11,832 bases of DNA from an uncultured Treponema sp. (GTDB lineage Bacteria; Spirochaetota; Spirochaetia; Treponematales; Treponemataceae). This document shows, piece after piece, positions 1 through 7,536 of the stretch. The notes under the pieces were generated by a model that searched no databases, was not told where the DNA came from, and was given only the letters and a program-made list of their open reading frames with translations. The number at the start of each line of letters is the position of its first letter. Position 1 is the first letter of the stretch. The stretch covers positions 1-11,832 of the forward strand of contig CALBXN010000147.1 of the NCBI GenBank assembly GCA_937890485.1, read 5' to 3'. The position numbers and the translations under genes are program-made.

Positions 1-198
1 CAACAGTTGTTGAATATGAAAAACCAAACAGTAGCTTTGTATTTGTTCCGATTGAATGACCCTTTAACACCGGTTTACTATAATCCATTGAACTTCATGG
101 CTGGAGCTCTTATTCTTGCTATTCCTATCACAATTGTACAAATGTGTATGCAGAAGTACATTGTTTATGGTATGGCTGCTGGTGCAGAAAAAGGTTAA
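1..198 (+). CDS. malG: C-terminal end of a carbohydrate ABC transporter permease (MalG type), 5' truncated by the window
   Basis: The reading frame is open from base 1 (codons CAA CAG TTG TTG) to TAA at 196-198, giving the last 65 residues of a longer protein. The end carries a hydrophobic segment (FMAGALILAIPITIVQMCM) followed by QKYIVYGMAAGAEKG. This closely matches the conserved C-terminus of MalG-type inner-membrane permeases of the binding-protein-dependent transport family, which typically end in QKYxVxGLxxGAVKG. Such permeases pair with a MalF partner and a MalK-type ATPase to import maltodextrins or other sugars. The EAA loop that contacts the ATPase is outside the window. The next gene starts 9 nt after the stop, so both are probably on one transcript. 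The substrate cannot be read from this fragment; maltodextrin is inferred from the downstream DUF1189-like and debranching-enzyme genes. The TTG codons at 7-12 are internal, not a start. Confidence 0.85.
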   Translation, partial: QQLLNMKNQTVALYLFRLNDPLTPVYYNPLNFMAGALILAIPITIVQMCMQKYIVYGMAAGAEKG

Positions 199-207
199 AA
201 AATTTAC

Positions 208-1089
208 ATGAACAAAAAAAGCGTAAAGCTTTTAGAAGTTTTCAAGGCACAAGTTTCCAACAAATCGGCGGAGGCTTGTGCCGATATTTCTATATTGCTT
301 TTAATATTCATTATTATTTCTTCGATATTTATTATATCTTATTCATTTGTAAATCAACGCGTAAAACAAAGTGTTACTATGGGTGATGCACGTTTATATC
401 CTGGATTGGGTGGTGTATTACAAGATATTGGAAAGTCAGATTTTTCATTTTCTGTAAATGATGGTAAGCTTATGTACTCTTTTAACACTCCCTCAAGGAT
501 GGAATCTAATGGTTGGATTGTAAGATTTACAAATAAAAAAGCTGATGATGTGCTTTTAGAAGAAAAAACAGCGTCTTATCAGCCAATAATTATTTTTTCC
601 GAAGAAGAATTATTTATTAGTCAACCAACACATCAAATTAGATTGTCTACTAAGTATGATTCTCTTGGATTTTTTTCATCTAATGAGTTAAAAAAGGTTA
701 TCGGTAATAAGGCCAATATGGTTACTTTTACTAAAACTTTTTTATTTTCTGCTTCTGTTGCAGAAACTCCAGTTGCAATAATTCAAATGATTGGTTTGAT
801 GGCATTTCAATATATGTTTTATATCATTGTTGCGGCATTGTTATTAAGTATGTCAAGATTGAAAGCAATGAAAGGAACTAATCTTGAAAGAATTTCAAAA
901 TTTTTGCCATCATTGAAAATTGTTACTTCAATAGGTTTGTTACCTGCTATAATTGTAGCATTGATTTCATATTTTAATTCATCCTTTGGAATGACATTTG
1001 GTTGGGTTATTTTCTGTTTGATAGTAGGTGTTAGAACTATGATAATCTATATGAAACGAGTTAAAAGCAAATCGGTTGCTGAATTATAG
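208..1089 (+). CDS. DUF1189/MalA-like four-TM membrane protein, probable maltodextrin-operon accessory
   Basis: A 293-residue membrane protein. It has one N-terminal transmembrane segment (about residues 27-48), a hydrophilic, probably extracytoplasmic region (about 49-188) and three C-terminal segments (about 189-213, 238-256 and 262-282). One N-terminal TM, a large outside loop and a C-terminal TM cluster is the layout of DUF1189 proteins such as Bacillus YvdJ and streptococcal MalA. Those lie next to maltodextrin ABC permease genes and their biochemical role is unclear. Here too the gene follows a MalG-type permease by 9 nt. The ATG at 208 has only a weak, distant SD (AAAGG at 190-194, overlapping the permease stop), so translation may be coupled to the permease. 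Assignment rests on topology and neighbourhood more than on a diagnostic motif. It is followed by a hairpin terminator at 1105-1145. Confidence 0.6.
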   Translation: MNKKSVKLLEVFKAQVSNKSAEACADISILLLIFIIISSIFIISYSFVNQRVKQSVTMGDARLYPGLGGVLQDIGKSDFSFSVNDGKLMYSFNTPSRMESNGWIVRFTNKKADDVLLEEKTASYQPIIIFSEEELFISQPTHQIRLSTKYDSLGFFSSNELKKVIGNKANMVTFTKTFLFSASVAETPVAIIQMIGLMAFQYMFYIIVAALLLSMSRLKAMKGTNLERISKFLPSLKIVTSIGLLPAIIVALISYFNSSFGMTFGWVIFCLIVGVRTMIIYMKRVKSKSVAEL

Positions 1090-1104
1090 TTCTTTTTTTA
1101 TTAA

Positions 1105-1145
1105 AGCAGGTTAAAAGTAAATATTTTAATCTGCTAATTTTTTTT
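1105..1145 (+). terminator. Intrinsic terminator-like hairpin between the DUF1189-like gene and the debranching enzyme
   Basis: AGCAGGTTAAAA (1105-1116) pairs with TTTTAATCTGCT (1124-1135) as a 12-bp stem with one G-T wobble and a 7-nt loop. Eight T residues follow at 1138-1145. The T-run is followed directly by the SD of the next gene (AAGGG, 1146-1150) and its ATG at 1157. The hairpin therefore either ends the permease operon or works as an attenuator for the debranching enzyme. Confidence 0.8.
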
Positions 1146-1156
1146 AAGGGTTTTTT

Positions 1157-3367
1157 ATGTTTACAGAACTTTCTATTGATATAAATAAAAATTCAAACCT
1201 TTGTTTTTCTTACACTGATAGAGTTAATTCATATTTGCATATACATTGCTTAAATGATGAGTTAACTGATGGTCTTTGTTTTTTTAATAAACAACTTGTA
1301 AAAAATGTTGGTATTTATAATAAAAAAAATCGCAGTGTTCTTACTGCTAAAGATTTCGATTTGATTGTTTATACGCCATATTGCGTTGAATTTCAATATA
1401 AAAATATAAAATTAAAATTATCTTTGTTGTTGAATACTAAGACAGAACTTCCAGTCTTAAGTGTTGTTTTTGATTCTCAAAAAAATAATGATTTTTGTCC
1501 TGTAATTTTACTAGGTAAGGATATAAATAAATCTTTTTTTTATGATTATTATGGAAATAAAATAAATAATGTTGAAATAGAAAAAAATTCAAAAATTTTT
1601 ACGACTGAAGATTCTCAGATTAATAATTTTTATTGTGCATTTGAGGATAATTTACTTCAAAATAAAGTTGTTGAATTTAATAATGAACATGTAGTTCAAA
1701 TTAATAACTTTTTTTCAAAATTTTCAGTTTCTTTGTGTAAAAATCTTACTGATGCAACATATTGGGCTCTTTTTTCAGGATGGATGTTAGTTACAGGTAA
1801 TTTACATCGTGGAATATGGGCTGGACTTCCATGGTTTAGGGACAACTGGGGAAGAGATACTTTTATTGCACTAAGTGGAATTTTGTTGGTGTCAGGGCAA
1901 TTTGAAGAAGCAAAGTCTGTAATTTCATCTTTTGCTGAATTTCAGGATAGAAATCCTCAAAGTGATACTTATGGAAGAATTCCCAATCGTTATGTAAACA
2001 AAGATGATGTAATTTATAATACAGCTGATGGAAATTTATGGTTCATTCGTGAAGTTTGGGAATATTTACAATATACTGGAGATATTGAATTTTTAACTTC
2101 AATGTGGCCTGTAATCAAACTTGCAATTGAATCTGATATAAAAAAGCGAACAGACGAATTTGGATTTTTATTGCATGGAGATGCAGATACTTGGATGGAT
2201 GCAAGAATCGAAGGAAAGCAACCCCTTTCACCACGAGGTTCTAGGGCAAACGATATCCAAATTCTGTGGTATACTGCCTTACAAATAGGTTCACAAATTG
2301 CAAAGTATGTTAATGAAGATGAATTATCAATTGAATGGCAAAAAAAAGCATTGAACTTAAAAAAGAATTTTATTCTCTTGTTTTTTGATGATGAAAAAAA
2401 ATTGATTGCTGATTGTTTAAAATCTGAAAATAAAAAAGATTTTTCTATCAGACCAAATCTTTTTTTTACTTTTTCTGTTCCAAAACTTTTACAAAAAGAA
2501 GATTCTTCATTCTTAACGAACGAGCAAAAATATGCTGTTATAGAAAATGCTTTTTCTAACTTAGCTTTTGAATATGGAGTATTGTCTTTAAATCAAGAAC
2601 ATGAGTATTTTCATCCTTATCATGATATGTGTAAAAAACATCACAAGGATTCTGCTTATCATAATGGTACAATTTGGGTTTGGAATTCTGGACCTGTAAT
2701 TGATTCTTTATGTTCTATTTATCATCAAGAAGAAGCGTATAAATTATCTTGTTTTCATGCAAAACAAATGATGGATACTGATGATAAAGAAACTTTTGCA
2801 AGTAGATGTGTAGGTTCTTTAAGTGAAAATATCAATGCATATAAAGTAAAAAAGAAAATTCATCCCTCTGGAACTTGGTCTCAAGCATGGAGTGTTTCTG
2901 AATTTTCAAGAAATATTTTTCAATCATATTGTGGTATAAAACCTGATATGCTAAATAAAAAAATTTATTTTACACCTGCATTTCCATTTGAATGGGACGA
3001 GGGTAAAGTAAAATTTAGTTTTGCAAACAATTCTTGTATAATCTCTTGGAAAAAAAATAATTCGTATCAGAAAAAAGGAATTGTATATTATTCATTTAAT
3101 TTTATATTGTCTAATCCAGAAGATATATCAGTTGATGTTTGTGCTTTTTTTGGAGATGTGTTTAAATCAAAATCAATTTCTTTTGATAATAGTATTTCAT
3201 TATCTTTTATTGCTGGTGTTTACCATGATAGTAAAACTTTTGAATTTACAAAAGAAAGAAAATTTGGATTATTTTCAAAAAAACCGAAAGCAATTACTAA
3301 GAAAAATTATTTGAATAATATAATTCTTTCTAGTGAAGAATCTGGTTATTTTACCCCTGTAAGATAA
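1157..3367 (+). CDS. Glycogen-debranching enzyme, amylo-alpha-1,6-glucosidase (GDE_C / GH133-like)
   Basis: A 736-residue, probably cytoplasmic enzyme predicted to hydrolyse alpha-1,6 branch glucose in glycogen or imported branched maltodextrins. Residues 1 to about 190 form a beta-rich N-terminal region like that of bacterial GDEs. From about 200 to 620 comes the (alpha/alpha)6-barrel GDE_C domain with its landmark blocks: LPWFRDNWGRDTFIAL at 224-239, HGDADTWMDA at 340-349, NGTIWVWNSGP at 503-513 and SGTWSQAWSVSE at 571-582. By analogy with yeast-type GDE glucosidase sites, D348 and E582 are the likely catalytic acids; this is inferred. The remaining ~110 residues are a beta-rich tail. There is no signal peptide. 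The start is supported by AAGGG at 1146-1150, six nt before ATG. No promoter is evident between the upstream hairpin and the ATG. The 3' end overlaps the convergent M16 gene by 22 bp. Context suggests a maltodextrin or glycogen utilisation cluster. Confidence 0.93.
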   Translation: MFTELSIDINKNSNLCFSYTDRVNSYLHIHCLNDELTDGLCFFNKQLVKNVGIYNKKNRSVLTAKDFDLIVYTPYCVEFQYKNIKLKLSLLLNTKTELPVLSVVFDSQKNNDFCPVILLGKDINKSFFYDYYGNKINNVEIEKNSKIFTTEDSQINNFYCAFEDNLLQNKVVEFNNEHVVQINNFFSKFSVSLCKNLTDATYWALFSGWMLVTGNLHRGIWAGLPWFRDNWGRDTFIALSGILLVSGQFEEAKSVISSFAEFQDRNPQSDTYGRIPNRYVNKDDVIYNTADGNLWFIREVWEYLQYTGDIEFLTSMWPVIKLAIESDIKKRTDEFGFLLHGDADTWMDARIEGKQPLSPRGSRANDIQILWYTALQIGSQIAKYVNEDELSIEWQKKALNLKKNFILLFFDDEKKLIADCLKSENKKDFSIRPNLFFTFSVPKLLQKEDSSFLTNEQKYAVIENAFSNLAFEYGVLSLNQEHEYFHPYHDMCKKHHKDSAYHNGTIWVWNSGPVIDSLCSIYHQEEAYKLSCFHAKQMMDTDDKETFASRCVGSLSENINAYKVKKKIHPSGTWSQAWSVSEFSRNIFQSYCGIKPDMLNKKIYFTPAFPFEWDEGKVKFSFANNSCIISWKKNNSYQKKGIVYYSFNFILSNPEDISVDVCAFFGDVFKSKSISFDNSISLSFIAGVYHDSKTFEFTKERKFGLFSKKPKAITKKNYLNNIILSSEESGYFTPVR

Positions 3368-4728
3368 TACCATTGTTCTTCATTAGAAATCACATAGTCT
3401 ATGCACTCATATAAATTTTCTTTTGTAACTTGGTTAATTTTATTTTCAAGTTGAAACATGAAATCCGGTTCTTTTCCTAAAATTAATCCCGTTTCCATTA
3501 AGTAAATTTTTCCTTCAGAAGTTGCTGCATTAGCGTAGACTGTGTTTATTAGTTGATTTTTATAATTATCTAATTTTTCATCTATTGGAACAAGTAAAAA
3601 TTCTTTTTGTGCAGTACCATTAGATTTTCTAGAAATTATTTTTTTATTTTTTAATATTTGTTTTGCTTCTTTTATTCCATTAAAAAATTCAGTTTTATTA
3701 GAAATTCTATATCCTAAAGTTGTTAGAAAAGGTTTATTACAGAGAGTTTCAAACATTCCTGTACTATAGCATGCACCATTTTTTTCTCGTACAATATTAT
3801 TTAGCAAATCAGAATAAATTAAAGTTAATAATTTTGTACTAGCGTAATATTTATCGATATTTTGGGGAAAATTTATGTAACCTTTTGCATATTCTAATTT
3901 TGAATTATTGTTATTATTAAATTCGATAATTTCAGAAGAAAAAGAATAGTCAAAAATATTGTATTCTGATTCATTTTTTATTAATTTAATTTTACCAAAG
4001 GATTTTTCCAATTCTTTAATAAATAATTTTTCATCAAAATTTCCAGCACACAATATGTAAATGGAATTTTCTGTAAATAAAGATTTATGAAAATTAATTA
4101 AATCTTCTTCTGTAATAGAGTCTATTGTTTCTTTTGCTACTTTGCTTTTTCCTATAAAGTTTGTTTTCCTTTTTAAATCTTCTTCCGATAAAAAATTTAG
4201 TAAATCTAAATCAGATTTTGTTGTGTTATTTAATAAAAATTTTTGTTGTTTTATAATGTCTTTATAGTTAGAAAATTCTGGATTTAATATTGCATCTTTT
4301 ATGATTGGAAAAACCTGTGAAAAATATTTTGTTAAACATGTAATACTTAAAGTTGTCATCATAGAAGAAGCTGAAAAGTTAGTTTTTGATAAAGTTTTAT
4401 TGATTAACCTTTGTTTGTTTTCAGCAGAAAAGTTTTTTGATAAATTATTCATCATTGTTAATGCAATTGATGAAGTTCCAGCTTTTTCTATAGGTAAATT
4501 AGAAGATCCTGTTTTAAAATAAAACATTACAGTATTAACTTTTGCATTTATATTATTATTTAAAATAACTTTAATTCCATTAGAAAGTTCTTTTGTTGTA
4601 GTGTTTTCGATAAAATTATTATAAAAATCACTTTTATTTTCCTGTGAAAGATTTTTTATACTTGAACATCCTATTATAATCATAAAATGTAAAAAAATTA
4701 TTAAATTCAAAATAAATTTGTTTTTCAT
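3346..4728 (-). CDS. M16-family peptidase-like lipoprotein, zinc site lost (non-catalytic partner subunit)
   Basis: A 460-residue protein starting with a lipoprotein signal (MKNKFILNLIIFLHFMIIIG, then Cys21 as probable lipidation site). The rest resembles the two-halved M16B fold: a strand with ELSNGIKVILNNN near residue 50, then FYFKTGSSNLPIEKAGTSS where active M16 proteins have the HxxEH helix. Here that helix reads AGTSSIALTMMNNL, so the two zinc histidines and catalytic glutamate are absent. The C-terminal half keeps REKNGACYS (R314-S322), matching the REKxGxxYS block whose Arg and Tyr bind substrate in M16. This is the pattern of the R/Y subunit of two-subunit M16B enzymes, one chain with zinc and one with R/Y. 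ATG at 4728 lies 1 nt after the stop of the zinc-bearing partner; its SD (AGAGGA on the minus strand, about 4735-4740) lies within that partner's end. The 3' end overlaps the debranching enzyme. Confidence 0.85.
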   Translation of the reverse strand: MKNKFILNLIIFLHFMIIIGCSSIKNLSQENKSDFYNNFIENTTTKELSNGIKVILNNNINAKVNTVMFYFKTGSSNLPIEKAGTSSIALTMMNNLSKNFSAENKQRLINKTLSKTNFSASSMMTTLSITCLTKYFSQVFPIIKDAILNPEFSNYKDIIKQQKFLLNNTTKSDLDLLNFLSEEDLKRKTNFIGKSKVAKETIDSITEEDLINFHKSLFTENSIYILCAGNFDEKLFIKELEKSFGKIKLIKNESEYNIFDYSFSSEIIEFNNNNNSKLEYAKGYINFPQNIDKYYASTKLLTLIYSDLLNNIVREKNGACYSTGMFETLCNKPFLTTLGYRISNKTEFFNGIKEAKQILKNKKIISRKSNGTAQKEFLLVPIDEKLDNYKNQLINTVYANAATSEGKIYLMETGLILGKEPDFMFQLENKINQVTKENLYECIDYVISNEEQWYYLTGVK

Positions 4729-4729
4729 A

Positions 4730-6181
4730 TTAATCCTCTAAAATTTTATATCCTAAGTTTTGTAATTTTATAATTTCATTACTATATATGTTATCATTTA
4801 TGAATAATGCAACTGAAAAATTTTTATTTAATAAATATTTTTTTACAAAATTTGAAATATCTTCATTTGTAATTTTGTTAAGATAATCATAATAGTGTAG
4901 AGCTACATCCGTTGATGCAACAGCCCAAAAAAATCTTAAAAAAGAAATATAGTTTGTAAAATATTCGTTGTCTAATGTTTGTTGATCAATTAATGATTCT
5001 TTCGTCGTTTTGTACTGATATTCACTAAAATAGTCTAAATTATTTGAAATTTCTGGAATTTCTTTTAATGTTACATAATTTATTATTTTTGTTATTGTAT
5101 CTGACAAGTTATCATTGTTAGGATTTAACCAAAAATTAAATGAAATATATCCATTCTTGGTTGTTGTTAAATATTCATAACTAAAATTTTTTATTGCATT
5201 TTCATTATCTTTAACTTTTATTGAATTTAACGTTCTCAAAAATTTATTATTTTGACTTTTTAATAAATTTAATAAAAAATCTGATTTGTAGGTATCTTCA
5301 ATAGAATTTATTGTATCTGGACCTATAAAATTTATAGATAGTATTGCTGCTGTTTGTGGATTTTTGATTAAATAAAAATTGTCTTTAAACATTGGTTTTT
5401 CTTTTGAAGTTTGTTTTTCTTTGTTTTCTTGTTGTTTTAATATTTCATAAGAAGGTTTCCAATTAGAAAAATAATTTTCTATTATATTTAGTGCATTGTT
5501 TTTTTCTACAGCTCCATAAATGAAAATTGCACAATTATTTGGAATGTAATATTTTTCTTTCATTGCTAATAAATCATCAATTGTAAAAGATTGTACATTT
5601 TCAGGAGTTCCACCAGGGGATAAATATTCACTATCATTAAAAAAAGATTTAAAAACTTGATTAAAACCCTTTGTGTACGGATTTATTTTTTCATCTAGAA
5701 TTTCTGATATAACAACTTTTTTTTCTTTTTCGATTTCACTTTTATCAAAAAGAGGATTTATAATTGCATTTGCCCAGAATTCAATTCCTTTTTCAAATGA
5801 TTTTGCTGGAATTGTAAAATAATAATTTACATAATCACTTGCAGTTGTTCCATTTGAATTTGTTACCCCCATTTGGCTCATTGCATCATAAACTTGGGCT
5901 GAATCAGTATAAAGAGAATTGCCTTTGAAAAGCATGTGTTCATAAAAGTGAAATAAACCATTAGTATTTTCGTTTTGATATTTTCCACCTGCTTTAAAAG
6001 CGAGTTCTATGTAAACAAGAGGAGTTTCAAAATTTTCAATAATAAAGATTTCTAATCCATTTTTAGCAGTTGTATGAAAAACTGAATTTATATCTTCTTC
6101 TGAATTTAAATTAAAAAAAATTGTAAAAAAAAGTAAAAAAAATATTAGAATTCGCTTAATTTTCATAATATATTTTATCAT
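4730..6181 (-). CDS. M16-family zinc metallopeptidase, HxxEH-bearing subunit, exported
   Basis: A 483-residue predicted insulinase/processing-peptidase-like protease. An N-terminal signal sequence or anchor (KIKR followed by ILIFFLLFFTIFFNL) is followed by a probable cleavage near NLNS/EED (residues 24-30), with no lipobox Cys. The M16 zinc motif HFYEH occupies residues 78-82. The third zinc ligand is best placed at E160 in KKVVISEI, close to the usual HxxEH-(about 76)-E spacing. Length fits M16B (400-480 residues, two homologous halves). I could not find an REKxGxxY block in its second half, but the adjacent downstream gene has one, implying a heterodimer acting in the periplasm or at the membrane. 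The start is uncertain: ATG 6181 and ATG 6166 (Met6) are both in frame and neither has a clear SD; Met6 gives a more typical signal peptide. The gene is divergent from the ABC ATPase across a 93-bp gap, and I see no confident minus-strand promoter there. Confidence 0.9.
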   Translation of the reverse strand: MIKYIMKIKRILIFFLLFFTIFFNLNSEEDINSVFHTTAKNGLEIFIIENFETPLVYIELAFKAGGKYQNENTNGLFHFYEHMLFKGNSLYTDSAQVYDAMSQMGVTNSNGTTASDYVNYYFTIPAKSFEKGIEFWANAIINPLFDKSEIEKEKKVVISEILDEKINPYTKGFNQVFKSFFNDSEYLSPGGTPENVQSFTIDDLLAMKEKYYIPNNCAIFIYGAVEKNNALNIIENYFSNWKPSYEILKQQENKEKQTSKEKPMFKDNFYLIKNPQTAAILSINFIGPDTINSIEDTYKSDFLLNLLKSQNNKFLRTLNSIKVKDNENAIKNFSYEYLTTTKNGYISFNFWLNPNNDNLSDTITKIINYVTLKEIPEISNNLDYFSEYQYKTTKESLIDQQTLDNEYFTNYISFLRFFWAVASTDVALHYYDYLNKITNEDISNFVKKYLLNKNFSVALFINDNIYSNEIIKLQNLGYKILED

Positions 6182-6209
6182 TTTAATTTTTAAAATTCAA
6201 TAAAATTGT

Positions 6210-6238
6210 TTGACATATAACATTTTATGCTTTACAAT
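6210..6238 (+). promoter_or_regulatory. Sigma-70 promoter of the ABC ATPase gene
   Basis: TTGACA (6210-6215) and TACAAT (6233-6238) are separated by exactly 17 bp. That is a perfect -35 and a 5/6 -10. Transcription would start near 6245, leaving a leader of about 30 nt that contains AAGGAGG at 6259-6265, nine nt before ATG 6275. This is the strongest promoter-like sequence in the window, consistent with high expression of the ATPase. Confidence 0.8.
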
Positions 6239-6274
6239 GTATTTTATAAGATAAATTTAAGGAGGCCTTAACAA

Positions 6275-7387
6275 ATGGCTAAGGTTGAGCTAAAAGGCAT
6301 TGGAAAAATTTACGATGGTGGAGTACGCGCTGTTACAAACGCTAACATTATCGTAGAAGACAAAGAATTTGTTGTTTTCGTAGGTCCATCAGGATGTGGA
6401 AAATCAACAACACTTCGTATGGTTGCCGGATTGGAAGATATTTCTGAAGGTGAACTTTATATTGATGGTAAATTGATGAATGATGTACCACCAAAAGACA
6501 GAGACATTGCAATGGTTTTCCAAAACTACGCATTGTATCCACATATGACTGTTTACGATAACATGGCTTTCGGTCTTAAAATTCGTAAGAAGGATAAAGC
6601 TGAAATCGAAAGACGCGTTACAGAAGCTGCTCGTATTCTTGATATTGAAAAACTTCTTGATCGTAAACCAAAAGCTCTTTCTGGTGGACAAAGACAGCGT
6701 GTTGCTGTAGGTCGTGCTATCGTTCGTAATCCTAAAGTATTCTTGTTTGACGAACCATTGTCAAACCTTGATGCTAAACTTCGTGTTCAAATGCGTGCTG
6801 AAATTTCAGATCTTCACCATCGCTTGAATGCAACAATGATTTATGTTACACACGACCAGATTGAAGCTATGACTATGTCTGATAAAATCGTTGTAATGAA
6901 AGATGGTCTTGTACAACAAATTGGTTCTCCATTGTATTTGTACAATCACCCATACAACAAATTCGTTGCAGGATTTATTGGAACACCTCCAATGAACTTC
7001 TTGTCAGTAAAAGTAATCGAAAAAGGTGGAAAACTTGTAGTTGATGAAGGTTCTTTCGAAATCACACCTACAGACGACCAAGCTAAGAAACTTAAAGATT
7101 ACCTTGGTAAAGAAGTTTACTTTGGAATCCGTCCAGAAGATTTAATCTACTCAAAGAATGCAGCACCTTCAAATAACTTACAAATGAAAGTGTCTGTAAT
7201 TGAACCATTGGGAGCAGATACACATCTTCACCTTCTTACAAAAACTCAATCTGTTGTTGCTGTTACAGAACCAGAACATAAATTCCAAATTGGTGATACA
7301 GCTAACTTTACACCAGTTATGGAAAAAGCTAAGTTCTTTGACAAAGAAACAGAACTTAACATTTGTGAAGAAGTTAAACCAGAATAA
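6275..7387 (+). CDS. malK: Sugar ABC transporter ATP-binding protein, MalK/UgpC/MsmX subfamily
   Basis: A 370-residue cytoplasmic ATPase that drives a binding-protein-dependent sugar importer. All nucleotide-binding elements are intact: Walker A GPSGCGKST at 37-45, Q-loop Q83, signature LSGGQ at 135-139, Walker B VFLFDE at 155-160, D-loop SNLD at 163-166 and switch His193 in VTHDQ. Residues from about 235 to the end form the MalK-type regulatory region with TOBE/OB folds (for example FGIRPED), and the length is typical. It is monocistronic: own consensus promoter (6210-6238), strong SD AAGGAGG, and a terminator 30-90 nt after the stop. MsmX-like ATPases often serve several importers from a separate locus, so this gene could energise the permease at the window start. 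UgpC is an equally valid family name; substrate cannot be told from the ATPase. Its codons are visibly less AT-biased (more C-ending) than those of the flanking genes, as expected for a highly expressed gene. Confidence 0.96.
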   Translation: MAKVELKGIGKIYDGGVRAVTNANIIVEDKEFVVFVGPSGCGKSTTLRMVAGLEDISEGELYIDGKLMNDVPPKDRDIAMVFQNYALYPHMTVYDNMAFGLKIRKKDKAEIERRVTEAARILDIEKLLDRKPKALSGGQRQRVAVGRAIVRNPKVFLFDEPLSNLDAKLRVQMRAEISDLHHRLNATMIYVTHDQIEAMTMSDKIVVMKDGLVQQIGSPLYLYNHPYNKFVAGFIGTPPMNFLSVKVIEKGGKLVVDEGSFEITPTDDQAKKLKDYLGKEVYFGIRPEDLIYSKNAAPSNNLQMKVSVIEPLGADTHLHLLTKTQSVVAVTEPEHKFQIGDTANFTPVMEKAKFFDKETELNICEEVKPE

Positions 7388-7418
7388 TCTGACTCTTCAA
7401 ACAAATTAACGGCATAAA

Positions 7419-7475
7419 GCCAATAAAAAAACCTGCTTTAACTTTTAGTTAGAGCAGGTTTTTGTTTTTATTGGC
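7419..7475. terminator. Bidirectional intrinsic terminator between the ABC ATPase gene and the convergent XRE gene
   Basis: The core stem pairs 7427-7443 (AAAACCTGCTTTAACT region) with 7447-7463 around a 3-nt loop; it is 17 bp with one G-T. Symmetry resumes after one interruption: GCCAATAAAAA (7419-7429) is the reverse complement of TTTTTATTGGC (7465-7475). T-rich sequence lies on the 3' side of the stem on both strands, so it can stop transcription from both convergent genes. The AGCAGGTT core is shared with the hairpin at 1105-1135. Confidence 0.88.
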
Positions 7476-7479
7476 GAAA

Positions 7480-7530
7480 TGTAAAAAAGTGTAGGCTGGA
7501 GATTTGGAAAAGTTTATTGTAAAAAAGTGT
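7480..7530. repeat. Short direct repeat TGTAAAAAAGTGT (two copies)
   Basis: The identical 13-mer occurs at 7480-7492 and 7518-7530, between the terminator and the end of the XRE gene. The start-to-start distance is 38 bp. No gene lies between the copies and I see no promoter or palindrome associated with them. Meaning is unknown; it may be chance in AT-rich DNA. Confidence 0.5.
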
Positions 7531-7536
7531 GTATTT

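Noticed and set aside
3323..3341. ATTCTT ... AAGAAT hairpin as a terminator for the convergent genes
   Set aside because: The stem is only about 6-7 bp of A/T-rich pairs inside the coding sequence and has no following T-run on either strand.
4301..4522. Plus-strand open frame of 73 codons opposite the M16 lipoprotein gene
   Set aside because: It is antisense to a gene with a lipobox and M16 features, and there is no SD or recognisable content.
6182..6274. A minus-strand promoter for the M16 pair (TTGTAA at 6232-6237 read on the minus strand)
   Set aside because: No acceptable -10 lies 16-18 bp downstream of it; other A/T-rich matches in the gap are too weak to separate from background.
6348..6691. 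Minus-strand open frames inside the ABC ATPase gene
   Set aside because: They overlap the conserved Walker A to Q-loop coding region, which is clearly the real frame, and show no recognisable protein features.
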